64,000 bases of DNA from Myxococcus terminator_A. GTDB taxonomy: Bacteria > Myxococcota > Myxococcia > Myxococcales > Myxococcaceae. Within the stretch, counting starts at the first letter, position 1. The number at the start of each line of letters is the position of its first letter. This document shows positions 1 to 9,433 of this stretch, piece by piece. The notes under the pieces are model-generated. The model did not search any database and was not told where the DNA came from. It saw nothing but the letters and a program-made list of their open reading frames with translations. Location: positions 62,001 to 126,000 of the forward strand of contig JBLZWL010000001.1 of NCBI GenBank assembly GCA_049194865.1. Direction: 5' to 3'. The position numbers and the translations under genes were made by a program.

Positions 1-861
1 GTACCCCTGGCGCGTGCGATTGTCTCCCCGCTGGAGCAACTGACCACCGTGGTGGGCGAGTTTGGCCAGGGGAACCTGTCCGCGCGCGTGCGCTTGAAGG
101 GGCGCAACGAGGTGGCGGTGCTGGGGCGCACCTTCGACGAGATGGCCGCACGGACGGAGTCGCTCATCCGAGGCCAGAAGGAGCTGCTGGCCAACGTGTC
201 GCACGAGCTGCGCACGCCCCTGGCGCGCCTGGGCGTGACGCTGGACCTCGTGGAGGACGGACAGCCGGAGGAGCTGGCGACGCGACTGCCGGAGCTGCGG
301 CGGGACATCGGCGAGCTCCAGCAGCTCGTGGATGGGGTGTTGCAAATGGCCCGGCTCGACCTGGAGGCGAACCAGGCGGGTCAGCCGGGGCCGCGCCTCC
401 AGCGAGCGACGCTGCGGCTGACGGAGTTCCTGCAGGACGCCGCCGAGCGATTCCAGAAGGGCGCCCCCGAGTGTCCTCTCCAACTGGACGTTGCCGAGAA
501 CCTGCCGACGCTGGAGGCCGACCCGGTGCTGGTGCGGCGCGCGCTGCACAACCTGCTCGACAACGCGCGCAAGTACTCGGAGCCCGGCAGTCCGGTGACG
601 CTGCGGGCCCAGGTGGCGGCCGACGCGGTGCACCTGGAAGTGGAGGACCGGGGCATCGGCATCAGCGACGAGGACCTGCCGAAGCTCACCACGCCGTTCT
701 TCCGAACCGACCGCAGCCGCGCGAGGGAGACGGGAGGCACGGGCCTCGGGTTGACGCTCGTGCGCCGCATTGTAGAGGCCCACGGGGGAACACTGTCCCT
801 TCAGGGTGTCACTGAAGGAGGAACCCGCGCCCGGCTCGTGCTTCCCCTCGCGAGGCCTTAA
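1..861 (+). CDS. Sensor histidine kinase, C-terminal part (5' end outside the window)
   Basis: The frame is open from base 1, so the gene begins upstream. What remains is the end of a HAMP linker, a HisKA dimerisation domain and an HATPase_c domain. The phospho-accepting His lies in VSHELRTPLARL (codon 202-204). The ATP-binding part shows the N box HNLLDNARKYS, the G1 box EDRGIGIS and the G2 box GTGLGLTL, so the kinase should be active. A periplasmic sensor and two membrane segments would be expected upstream, with a response regulator further out; neither can be seen. The stop codon shares the TTAA at 858-861 with the stop of the convergent gene, so the two genes end tail to tail with no terminator between them. 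Confidence 0.93.
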   Translation, partial: VPLARAIVSPLEQLTTVVGEFGQGNLSARVRLKGRNEVAVLGRTFDEMAARTESLIRGQKELLANVSHELRTPLARLGVTLDLVEDGQPEELATRLPELRRDIGELQQLVDGVLQMARLDLEANQAGQPGPRLQRATLRLTEFLQDAAERFQKGAPECPLQLDVAENLPTLEADPVLVRRALHNLLDNARKYSEPGSPVTLRAQVAADAVHLEVEDRGIGISDEDLPKLTTPFFRTDRSRARETGGTGLGLTLVRRIVEAHGGTLSLQGVTEGGTRARLVLPLARP

Positions 862-3089
862 TCCACGTCCCGAGGCTCGGGGCGGCTCCGTCCGTAGGCG
901 TTCTCGAGAATCGCCTCACTGCGCAGTCCACTCGACTTCGCCGCCTCGACGTCCAAGCCCTCGCCGTGCCCGCGCCCGCGCCCCTCGAACACGAGCGTGT
1001 CCCCATTGAACGACGCCGTGCGCGGACATGACGGCAGCTTCAATCCCGAGCGCAACAGCTCACACGGCAGCGAGCGCCCGCTCTCGAAGGTCGACGCGCC
1101 CTCCTTCTCCGTGAGCAGGTATTGAACGCGACCCGCCTCGAAGCGCAGCGACACCAGGCCCTTGCCCAGCAGTCGCTCCACGTCCGCTCGCGGCCGCTCC
1201 TGCGTCCAGGGCTCCTGTCCTCCCTGTGAGAACAACAGCCACTCCCGCCACTTGAGCGCCGGGAGCCTCAGCGCCTTCGCGTCGTCTCGCTGCACCCGCA
1301 CCGTGCCTCGAAAGGCCTGACAGTGCGTCGTGTCGCAGACGGCCCGGCCCGGGTGGCGACTGTGCTGCTCGTTGTGCGCCACCACCCGCGCCAACGCCAG
1401 CCGCGCCTCGCCCTTCAACGTCACATCCTCCGCCGCCACCACGCCCGCCGTGTACTGCAGCCGCGTCGTGCGGAACACGAAGTCCGAGCCCCTCCGCGCC
1501 TTCAATGCGCTCGGTGACGTGGGCACTCCCGCGGGCGGCCGGTACGCGGGCGGCGGCGACCAGGTGAAGACTCCCGCGTAGTCCCGCCCCTCCTCCGGCC
1601 CCTTCGGGAAACGCACCCGCCACGGCGCCCCCAGGCACACCGCGGCTCCGCGCGCCGTCAGTCCCTCCAGCCGCGCCCACTCCACTGGCGCCGCCTTCGG
1701 CAGCCCGTCCTCCACCTTGAAGCCCACCCCCGAGCACCGCGCCTCCACCTCGCGCGCGGGCACCAACCCCAACACCTGCACCCGCGCCGCCTCCACACCC
1801 GCCTGCTTGCGCGCCTTCGCCAGCGCCGCCGGAATCTCCTCCGCGAACTGGCGCGGCATCTTCCCCGGCCGCACCGCCACCACCACCAGGTCCCCGTCCA
1901 CCGCCGCAATCCAGCCGTACTGCGGACGGCTCGCCGCGTCCCGCACCGTGCCCGTCTTCGTCGCCACGCCCACCAGCGCCTTCGACGCGGGCAGCTCCGC
2001 CAACGTCCCTCGCGCCGCGTTGTCCGCCAGCAGCGCCACCACGTCCGGCCGGGCCTCCGCCAACAACCGATACGCCTGCGCCATCCCCCACGGAGACAGC
2101 GCCAGCGTGGAGCGCAGCCCCACCACGTCCGCCATGTCCACCGGCGTCCCCGTCAGCCCCAGCGCCGACAGCACCGGCTCCCACGCACCAAACCCCTTCG
2201 GCGCCGAGCCGCCCGCCTCCCAGTCCAGGAAGTACCCGTTGCACGAGCGCAGCAGCGCCGTGCGCGCGTCCACCTTCGCCGGCAACCCCGGACCACACGC
2301 CCACTCCTGCACGTCCACGCGCGGCGCCAGCACCGGATGCCCCGTGCCCGCCGCGTACACGAAGGGCTTCAGTACGGAGCCATAGGGCAGCGCGCGCCGC
2401 ACCTCGCCCTCCGACAGCAACACCTCACCGGAGTGACGACTCACCACCACCGTGGCCGGCCCCGCCGCGCGCACCTGCACGTCCGCCAGTTCGTCGATGG
2501 ACAGCGGCACCACCCACCGCGCGCCGTCGTGACACTGGCGCAGCCGCCGCGACAGCGCCTTGGGAAACCCCACCGTCTCACTCAACAGCCGCGCCAGCGC
2601 CCGCCGCGCCCGCGTCGAGTCCACCGCGGGCGCCGCCGCCAGGTCCGAGGCCGCGCGTGACAGGGATTGATACGGGCCCTCGCGCCACGAGGGCAGCTCG
2701 CCGCTCAGCGCCACCGCGAAGGCCTCGTGGAACAGCCGGTCCTCGCTCGACTGGGGACACGCCCACCACAGGAGCTGATGCGCCAGCTCGTGCCGCAGCG
2801 CCACGCGCAGCCGCTCATCCAAGACGCCCGGCGTGTTCTGCCGCAGCTCCACGAGGCCCGGCCGGCCCTGCGCGTTGCGCTCGGGAGACAGGGCCACGCC
2901 TCGCTGGAGGACGATGGAGGCCGGGGCCTTCACCGGCGCCCCACCCGCCTCCGCCGCATACACCGATTCCAGCGCCGCCCAGCCGGCCTCCGCCTCGCGA
3001 CGAAGGTCCGACTCGGGCGTCACGTCACCTCGCGTGACGAAGGTGGGGGTGGCCGTCAGCAGCACGGCCACCACGGAGGCCCACCCCAT
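858..3089 (-). CDS. yfaQ: YfaQ/DUF2300-like exported protein: HExxH + penicillin-binding-like + SpoIID domains
   Basis: A 743-residue exported protein, last gene of the alpha-2-macroglobulin operon. A hydrophobic N-terminus (1-20) looks like a signal peptide. Residues about 100-130 carry HELAH followed by HEAFAVALSGE, the ligand pattern of a gluzincin zinc peptidase. Residues about 215-410 look like a serine transpeptidase: SVLK at 238-241 (SxxK), SCN at 282-284 (SxN) and KTGT at 378-381. Residues about 535-725 match the SpoIID/LytB fold: GVVAAE near 549-554, CDTTHCQAF at 585-593 and GRGRGHGEGLD at 703-713. Position beside yfaS matches YfaQ (DUF2300) of enteric bacteria. ATG 3089 is chosen because a GGGAGA site precedes it; a TTG at 3092 directly abuts the yfaS stop. 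Combined cell-wall cutting and PBP-like activities are inferred. Confidence 0.85.
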   Translation of the reverse strand: MGWASVVAVLLTATPTFVTRGDVTPESDLRREAEAGWAALESVYAAEAGGAPVKAPASIVLQRGVALSPERNAQGRPGLVELRQNTPGVLDERLRVALRHELAHQLLWWACPQSSEDRLFHEAFAVALSGELPSWREGPYQSLSRAASDLAAAPAVDSTRARRALARLLSETVGFPKALSRRLRQCHDGARWVVPLSIDELADVQVRAAGPATVVVSRHSGEVLLSEGEVRRALPYGSVLKPFVYAAGTGHPVLAPRVDVQEWACGPGLPAKVDARTALLRSCNGYFLDWEAGGSAPKGFGAWEPVLSALGLTGTPVDMADVVGLRSTLALSPWGMAQAYRLLAEARPDVVALLADNAARGTLAELPASKALVGVATKTGTVRDAASRPQYGWIAAVDGDLVVVAVRPGKMPRQFAEEIPAALAKARKQAGVEAARVQVLGLVPAREVEARCSGVGFKVEDGLPKAAPVEWARLEGLTARGAAVCLGAPWRVRFPKGPEEGRDYAGVFTWSPPPAYRPPAGVPTSPSALKARRGSDFVFRTTRLQYTAGVVAAEDVTLKGEARLALARVVAHNEQHSRHPGRAVCDTTHCQAFRGTVRVQRDDAKALRLPALKWREWLLFSQGGQEPWTQERPRADVERLLGKGLVSLRFEAGRVQYLLTEKEGASTFESGRSLPCELLRSGLKLPSCPRTASFNGDTLVFEGRGRGHGEGLDVEAAKSSGLRSEAILENAYGRSRPEPRDVD

Positions 3090-3092
3090 CAA

Positions 3093-6000
3093 CTACAGGT
3101 CTCCCGTGCCCTTCTTCGACGGAATCACCTTCAGCGAGTCCGCGGCCGTGCGGCCGTGGATGCTCGCGGCGTACATGTCCTCGATGCTCGCGGGAGGCGC
3201 GGAGAACGTGCCGGGGAACTGCGCGCGCAGCACGTAGCCCACCGTGCGCGGGCTGTCGCTCCACCACGCCGGCTCCTCGAAGAAGAACGTCGCGCGCTCC
3301 GGGCTCAGCACCCGGCGCTTCAGCGCCTCCGGCACCAGCGGCAGCGAGTGCGGAGGACCGCGGAACGCCTTGTCCTCCTGGAGCGCCACGAAGCCCGCGG
3401 GCACCGCGTCCTCCACCACGTAGTACGCCGAACGCACCTTGTTGCTCCCACGCGCGTCCATCGTCAGCTCCACGTAGACCTCTTCGCCCTGCGACACCGT
3501 GTCCCCTGCGCCGAGCTTCACCTTCCCGCCCTCGCGCAGCACGTAGTACGCACGCGAAAGCGACATGCCCTCCGCCTGCGCACGCACCGCGGACAGCGGC
3601 GTGAGCGCGGTGGCCTGCAACGTCGCCACGCCGTCGAAGCCGCCCACGTCCACCGTGCGCGTCCCCGGAGCCAGCGTCGCGACGAGCCCCATGCCGCGCG
3701 GCGAGAACTTCACCCCGCCCTGGGTGCCCTTCACCTCCGGCGGCGTCATGCCCTTGAACGCCTTCGCGTCGCGCTCCAGCAGCCACAGCGAGTGCAAGAG
3801 CGCGGTGCTCCGGTCGAACGTGGACAGGTCCGGCTCCGACAGCATCTCCAGGATGCGCTTGCGAGCACGGGTGACATCCAGCGTGCCGAACGACGCCGCG
3901 TGCGCGGCAATCGCCGTCATGCCCACGCGACGCAGCGGGAAGCGGAAGAACGCCTCCGACGTCTCCAGCTCCTGCCCCGGCTTGTACGCGGCCAGCGTCG
4001 TGAAGCCCTCCGAGCTGCGCTTCACCAGCGAGTTGATGCGCGCCTGGAGCGCCGGCTCCTTGATGACTCCCGCCTTCTCCGCCGCGAGCACCGCCAGCGC
4101 CAGCGAGTACAGCTCACCGGACTCGGAGGCCTCCACCAGCGCACGCACGCGCGCCGCCTGCTTCGGCCCCTCCAGCCGCGCCAGCACGTAGGCCCGCGTG
4201 GCCTCGTACTCGGGAGGCAGGCCTTCCTGGGCCTCCAGCCAGCGCGCGCTCTCGACGAGGCGAGGGTCCGCGCGGTCCACGAGGCCCGCCTCGGCCGCGT
4301 ACGCCAGACCGTCCAGCGCGATGAGCGTGAGCGGCAGGCTCGGCGTGCTGTAGCCACCGAACCACGTGAACCCGCCGCCCTTCACCGACAGGTTGAGGAT
4401 GCGCGCGGTGCCCTGCACCGAGCGGCTGCGAGCCTCCGCCAGCAGCGCCTGCGTCTCCGTGTCCAGCTTCGCCAGCGCGCCCGCCTGCTGGAGCACCTGG
4501 TACACCGCCACGTTCGGCACCGTCGTCGACACCAGCTGCTCCAGGCACCCGTACGGGTACGACAGCAGCTCGCGAACGTTGGACAGCGCCGCGTCGACGA
4601 TGGACGGCTGGAGCACCAGCTCCACTCGCGTCAGCGTCGCCTCCTTCGCCGCCGGCACCTCCAGCGCGCCACCACCCCAGGCGCTCACCTTGACGATGTC
4701 CTCCACCGCCGCCGGCTCCACCTGGAACAGCTTGCGGTCCTTCAACGGGTCCTTGCCACCGGACACGTCCACCGTGAGCCGCGCGTCACCCGTCGACGCG
4801 GCACGCAGCGTCAGCGGCACCACCTGCTCGCCGCCCTTCGCCAGCTCCACCTTGTGCTGCGACTGGTCCGCCTTCAGCGCGCCCAGCGACGCGAGCTTCA
4901 CCTCGAGCAGCTGGCTGCCCGTCGACTTCTCCCCGGCGGAAAGCCGGATGGACGCCAGCGCCTCGTCACCCTCACGCAGGAACTGCGGCAGCGCCGCGTA
5001 CAGGTTGAGGCCGCCGCGCGTGGCGAACTCGGATGTGCTCTCGCCGAAGCGACCGGACGTGTCCGCCGCCACCGCCGTCACCACCCACAACGTCTGGTTG
5101 GACGGCAGCGTGAAGCGCACCGTGGCGCGACCATCGCGGTCCGTCACCACCGTCGGGTCCCAGTGCGCCGTGTCCTTCTCCAGGTCCTTCGCCTGACGGC
5201 TGGGCGGCTTGATTGACGCGAAGGCGTGGTCCGGCAGCCCCGCCATCTTCCGCGCCAGCGCCTCGCCGTACCCGTACCCCTGGAACTCCGAGGAGTAGAA
5301 GTTGGACACGTTGTTGCGCGCCGGCGGGTAGAAGAAGTCCAGCACCCTGGGACGGAACTCGGACTGGATGGCGTAGACGGCCTTGTCCACCACGCCCAGC
5401 GACAGCTGAGCGACGACGCCCTTGCCCTCGTGGTCCACGACCCGCACGTCGATGGTCTGCTCGGTCAGCGGCGTGGCCTCGGCGCGACGCGGCTGCAGCT
5501 CCACGGTGAGCGTGCGCTCGCGCGGAATCACGCGGAACGCCACCGTGCGCTCCTCCCAGCGGCCCGTCGACGTGGGATACGCCACGGACGCATACACCGC
5601 GCCGCCGAAGCGCTTCTCCACGCTGAAGCTGTGCACCAGCGTGCGGCCCGTCAGCTCCACCACCTGCGTGTCATAGAGGCTGGCACCCGCCAGCGTCACC
5701 CACACCGGGCCCGCGTCACGGCCACCCGCGCCCCAGCCGTCCGGCAAGAGCGCCACCAGTCGCGCCGAGTCCCCCGGCTCCAGCGTGCCCGACAGCGACG
5801 CCAGCGTGAGGTTGGGCACCTGGGCCACGGCCTCGTCCGCCGAGCCGATGACGAGCAGCGACTCCTCGCCCTGCCACGTCTCGCCGCGCTTGTCCTTCAC
5901 CACCACGCGCGCCAGCACCGAGCCCACGTCCGACGTGGGAGCCTTCTCGCGGTGCGTCCCGTCCGCCGCCGTGGTGAACGAGCGCTTGCCCAGGCTCTTC

Positions 6001-7811
6001 TCCGAGCCGTCGGCCTTGCGCAGCACGAACTCCACCTCGCCCTGCGTGACGCCGTAGGCCTTGCCCGACAGCGTCGTCGCGCGCACCGACAGCAGCGCCT
6101 CGCCGCCCTTGGCCACCACCGCGTCCGAGTAGCGCGCCGTGCCCAGCACCTCCACCTTCGACAGGAAGAACGACGTCGTCGAGTTGGCGAACGTCTCCTG
6201 GTCATCCCGCGCGCGCACGGTGAGCGAGTAGCGATACGGCAGCCGCTCCTCCCCTGCCTTCAGCTCCGGCACCGCGACTTCAATCGCCGCCTCGCCGCTC
6301 GCATCGAAGCCGGTGGCGCTGGCCCACGGGTCCTCTGTCACTCCGCGCTCCGCCACGGTGGAGTACAGCCGCTCGGGCACGCTCAGCTTGCCCTCGTTGC
6401 TGGACGCCGAGCCGTACGTCACGTCGCTGCCCTGGCCACCCTTGCCGGCGTCATCCACCCACGCGGGCGCGTCCAGCAGGCTGCGGTACAGGAACACCTC
6501 GTACTTCGCGCCGTTGGGCACGCCACCCGCGTAGCGACGCGCGCGCACCTTCACGCGCAGCGACTGACCGGGCACCACCGTCTCCGACTCGGGCTCCGCC
6601 TCCAGGTAGAAGGTCGGCTTCACGTAGTCCTGCACGCGCGCCTCACCCTGGTGCGGCTGACCGTCCAGCTCCGCCTCCACTCGCAACACGCCCGTGCCCA
6701 GGTCGTCGGGCACCTTGAGCGTGCCGTGGAAGGCGCCGAACTCGTCCACGGACACGCGCGTGGTGAGCGCGCGGCCCTCCTGCGAGACGAGCTTCACATT
6801 CACGTCCTTCTTCTTCGGCGTGAACAGCCGCGCGAGGAAGGTGTCCGGCTGGCGCAGCACGCCGCGGAACTTCACCTCGTGGCCCGGCTTGTAGATGGGC
6901 CGGTCGCTGTAGATGAACACGTCCGGCGCCACGGCCAGCGTGGAGTAGAAGTCCGTGTCGACAATCGCCGTGTCACCGCCCACCGACGCGGTGGCGATGA
7001 TGCGCGGCTCCGTCACAGCCAGCCGCACCTCGCCCTTCGCGTCCGTCTTCCCCGTGGGTCCCTTGCCCTTGGGCAGGTACACCTGCACCTGCGCGCCCAC
7101 GGCCGGCTTCTGGTCCTTGCCGGCCACGCGCACCAACACCTCGCCATCCGTCTGCTTGAGCTGCACCGTCAAGTCGCTGACGACGAGCACCACCTGGCCC
7201 TCGACGAGCCCCTGCACGAGCTGCAGGACGTAGGTGCCAGCGGGCAGCGGCGCGAGCAGCACGCGGCGCTCCTGGAAGCCGTAGCCACCGCCCGAGTTGA
7301 AGCCGGGCACGTTGAAGTCGCGCTCCGCGCCGCCCAGGTCCAGGTTGAGCCACTGGCTGCGCGCCACGGTGAAGCCCGGCGGCACGCCGACGAGCTTCTT
7401 GGGCCCTTCCGCCACCTTGGCCAGCGGCTCGTAGGTGAAAGGCACGTCCGGCGCGGGAGGCAGGACGCTCAGCGCGTCCTGGCGGAAGTTCTGGTCGAGC
7501 GCGTCGAGCAGCCACCGGCCCGGCAGGGCCATCGCGTTGACACCGCGGCTGAGCGCGCGGCCCGGGTTGTTCATCGTCGGAGGCGTCTGGTACGCGCGCC
7601 GCAAGTCCCCCTGCGCGCGGATGAACGCATCCACGTTGTCGGGCTTGAGGACGCGAAGCTCCACCGGCCCCTTGTCCTCGAAGGCCACGTCCACCGCCAC
7701 CGGCTCGCCGCTGCCATAGGAGCGCGGCACGGTGATGTAGAGCGGCTTGGCCATCGCCACGCCGGACAGCGCCACCGCCATCAGTACCGCGAGTCGAGCT
7801 GCCATCCTCAT
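3093..7811 (-). CDS. yfaS: Bacterial alpha-2-macroglobulin (YfaS type)
   Basis: A 1572-residue exported macroglobulin, close in size to E. coli YfaS. A signal peptide (about 1-21, ending in AMA) has no lipobox Cys, so the protein is probably periplasmic or secreted rather than lipid-anchored. The MG1-like N-terminal domains are followed by repeated beta-rich domains, a central bait-type region and a thioester domain with GCLEQ at 1088-1092, after which come the alpha-toroid repeats and a receptor-binding-like C-terminus. In this family bait cleavage by a protease exposes the thioester, which traps the attacker covalently; a role in shielding the envelope from foreign proteases is therefore likely. 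The start ATG overlaps the stop of the upstream DUF2138 gene by four bases (ATGA), and the stop abuts the YfaQ-like gene, so expression is coupled. Confidence 0.95.
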   Translation of the reverse strand: MRMAARLAVLMAVALSGVAMAKPLYITVPRSYGSGEPVAVDVAFEDKGPVELRVLKPDNVDAFIRAQGDLRRAYQTPPTMNNPGRALSRGVNAMALPGRWLLDALDQNFRQDALSVLPPAPDVPFTYEPLAKVAEGPKKLVGVPPGFTVARSQWLNLDLGGAERDFNVPGFNSGGGYGFQERRVLLAPLPAGTYVLQLVQGLVEGQVVLVVSDLTVQLKQTDGEVLVRVAGKDQKPAVGAQVQVYLPKGKGPTGKTDAKGEVRLAVTEPRIIATASVGGDTAIVDTDFYSTLAVAPDVFIYSDRPIYKPGHEVKFRGVLRQPDTFLARLFTPKKKDVNVKLVSQEGRALTTRVSVDEFGAFHGTLKVPDDLGTGVLRVEAELDGQPHQGEARVQDYVKPTFYLEAEPESETVVPGQSLRVKVRARRYAGGVPNGAKYEVFLYRSLLDAPAWVDDAGKGGQGSDVTYGSASSNEGKLSVPERLYSTVAERGVTEDPWASATGFDASGEAAIEVAVPELKAGEERLPYRYSLTVRARDDQETFANSTTSFFLSKVEVLGTARYSDAVVAKGGEALLSVRATTLSGKAYGVTQGEVEFVLRKADGSEKSLGKRSFTTAADGTHREKAPTSDVGSVLARVVVKDKRGETWQGEESLLVIGSADEAVAQVPNLTLASLSGTLEPGDSARLVALLPDGWGAGGRDAGPVWVTLAGASLYDTQVVELTGRTLVHSFSVEKRFGGAVYASVAYPTSTGRWEERTVAFRVIPRERTLTVELQPRRAEATPLTEQTIDVRVVDHEGKGVVAQLSLGVVDKAVYAIQSEFRPRVLDFFYPPARNNVSNFYSSEFQGYGYGEALARKMAGLPDHAFASIKPPSRQAKDLEKDTAHWDPTVVTDRDGRATVRFTLPSNQTLWVVTAVAADTSGRFGESTSEFATRGGLNLYAALPQFLREGDEALASIRLSAGEKSTGSQLLEVKLASLGALKADQSQHKVELAKGGEQVVPLTLRAASTGDARLTVDVSGGKDPLKDRKLFQVEPAAVEDIVKVSAWGGGALEVPAAKEATLTRVELVLQPSIVDAALSNVRELLSYPYGCLEQLVSTTVPNVAVYQVLQQAGALAKLDTETQALLAEARSRSVQGTARILNLSVKGGGFTWFGGYSTPSLPLTLIALDGLAYAAEAGLVDRADPRLVESARWLEAQEGLPPEYEATRAYVLARLEGPKQAARVRALVEASESGELYSLALAVLAAEKAGVIKEPALQARINSLVKRSSEGFTTLAAYKPGQELETSEAFFRFPLRRVGMTAIAAHAASFGTLDVTRARKRILEMLSEPDLSTFDRSTALLHSLWLLERDAKAFKGMTPPEVKGTQGGVKFSPRGMGLVATLAPGTRTVDVGGFDGVATLQATALTPLSAVRAQAEGMSLSRAYYVLREGGKVKLGAGDTVSQGEEVYVELTMDARGSNKVRSAYYVVEDAVPAGFVALQEDKAFRGPPHSLPLVPEALKRRVLSPERATFFFEEPAWWSDSPRTVGYVLRAQFPGTFSAPPASIEDMYAASIHGRTAADSLKVIPSKKGTGDL

Positions 7812-9433
7812 GACCCGAAACCTCCAGGAACCAGCGAATCGCCTTGCACGGTGCCGCGCAGGCCCAGGTACGGCAGCGACTCCAGGTCGCGCCGCGCCGC
7901 TTCGATTTCAGGGGGCGCCGACTTCGGAATCGGCGCGTTGCGCCCCACTCGGGACTCGGACAGGAAGCCGTCCATGGTGAGGCCGCTGAGCAGCCGTCCC
8001 AGGTTCACCCCGAAGGCCAACGAGCCAGGCTCGCGAAGCCCCGCCACCACGGGCCCCGGCGCGGCGAGCATGTTCGGCTTGCCGCCCGAGCACGCCATGC
8101 GCAGCGCCTGCAGCTCCTCGCTGCTCGACGCCAGCACCACGTGATTGCACACCGTCTCCTTTATCAGCGTGCTGCTGCCTCCGGAGAAGAAGCCCTCCAG
8201 CGCGGGCCCGTCCTCGGGCCGGCCCCACAGCACCGCCACCTCCTGGAACAGCGCCGAGTCCCCGCGCGGCGTCCACACCACCGCCACCTGCCGCGTGCGC
8301 GTCGCGCCCCCGCCGCCCGACTTCCAGAAGGCCTTGAGCGACTCGGCCGTCAGCGTCTCCGGCAGCTTGAGCTGCATGGCCAGCAGCACCGGCGTCTCCT
8401 CCGGCACCAGCTTCAGCAAGTCGTCGGACAGCGGCGCCTTGTCCAGGCGCGCGGTACCTTCCATCAGCTCGCCGGCGATGCCCCGCCCCACCAGCCGGTC
8501 ACCCTCCACGCCGAACTGCAGGCGCGTGTCCGGCGACAGTCCCAGCACGTGCGTGAACAACTGCGCGTCGCGGCCGAACGCCTCGGGCTGGAAACCCAGC
8601 TCCACGTCCACGTTGTCCTCGCCGCGCAGCTCCGGCACCTCCGCGCACAGGCCCTGGAGCACCGCGATGGGGTGCCGCGCGACGACGAGCCGGTCCGGCG
8701 TCCTGCCCGCCCATAGCGTCTGCTCCGCCACCAGCCAGCGCTTCAGCACCAGCCCCTCCGCGACGGCGGTGGGCGTGCCACCCGGGCACGTCTTCGCCGT
8801 CAGGGTGCCTCGGCTCGCCACCGCGTCCAACGCGGTGTAGGCCGCCGTCGCCGACGCCGTCGCCTTGGGCAGGATGAACGCGGGCGTGCTCGCGCGCGCG
8901 ACACCGGCGAACCACGCCACGCGGAACGGAGTGTTGCCCACGCGGCCCACGAGCAAGTCCAGCACCGCGCCCTTGAAGTCGCCCTTCAGGTCCTCGCCCG
9001 TGGAGCCGAGGAACGCGGCCCAGCCTCCGACGAAGCCCTGTCCCAAGGGCTGCGCCAACTGCGCGCGCAGCCAGGCGTTGCGCGCCAGCGCGTCACGCAC
9101 CTTGGGCGGATGGAGCACGTCCAGCCAGACGGCCTGGGGCGCGCTCGCGCCGGGCACCTCCAGCTCCGTGCTGGTGGGCTCCGGCAGGCCCTCCACCTGC
9201 GCGGGGGGGACGGAAACGCCGCTCGCGCCGCTGATGAGCGGAGTCGAGCTGGCGCCGTCGTCACCGCCGGACGTCGAACCGGTGCGACGGCCGAGGACGA
9301 AGGCCCCCGCCACCGCCGCGCCGACGATGACCGTGCCCAATCCAATCAACAGGCCCTTGGGAGGACCGCCCCGCTTGGGCGGTGGGCTCACCGGGGGCGG
9401 CGCGCCCGGAGGCGGGCTCGACGGAGATGTCAT
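7808..9433 (-). CDS. yfaA: YfaA-like DUF2138 membrane-anchored protein
   Basis: A 541-residue protein. A Pro-rich cytoplasmic start (1-25) is followed by one membrane segment (about 27-48, GLLIGLGTVIVGAAVAGAFV) and a large domain expected outside the inner membrane. It belongs in the slot held by YfaA (DUF2138) next to yfaS in enteric bacteria. The family has no assigned activity and no catalytic motif is visible. The reading frame is open further upstream, but ATG 9433 is chosen because it makes an ATGA overlap with the stop of the upstream DUF1175 gene, exactly as the next junction does. Coupled translation suggests fixed stoichiometry with the macroglobulin. Assignment rests mostly on gene order and general architecture. 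Confidence 0.83.
   Translation of the reverse strand: MTSPSSPPPGAPPPVSPPPKRGGPPKGLLIGLGTVIVGAAVAGAFVLGRRTGSTSGGDDGASSTPLISGASGVSVPPAQVEGLPEPTSTELEVPGASAPQAVWLDVLHPPKVRDALARNAWLRAQLAQPLGQGFVGGWAAFLGSTGEDLKGDFKGAVLDLLVGRVGNTPFRVAWFAGVARASTPAFILPKATASATAAYTALDAVASRGTLTAKTCPGGTPTAVAEGLVLKRWLVAEQTLWAGRTPDRLVVARHPIAVLQGLCAEVPELRGEDNVDVELGFQPEAFGRDAQLFTHVLGLSPDTRLQFGVEGDRLVGRGIAGELMEGTARLDKAPLSDDLLKLVPEETPVLLAMQLKLPETLTAESLKAFWKSGGGGATRTRQVAVVWTPRGDSALFQEVAVLWGRPEDGPALEGFFSGGSSTLIKETVCNHVVLASSSEELQALRMACSGGKPNMLAAPGPVVAGLREPGSLAFGVNLGRLLSGLTMDGFLSESRVGRNAPIPKSAPPEIEAARRDLESLPYLGLRGTVQGDSLVPGGFGS

Noticed and set aside
2667..8144. Plus-strand open frames of 849 and 972 codons opposite the macroglobulin operon
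   Set aside because: They run antisense to well-supported genes, have Arg/His/Gln-rich composition from reverse-complemented GC3 codons, and contain no recognisable domain or ribosome site.
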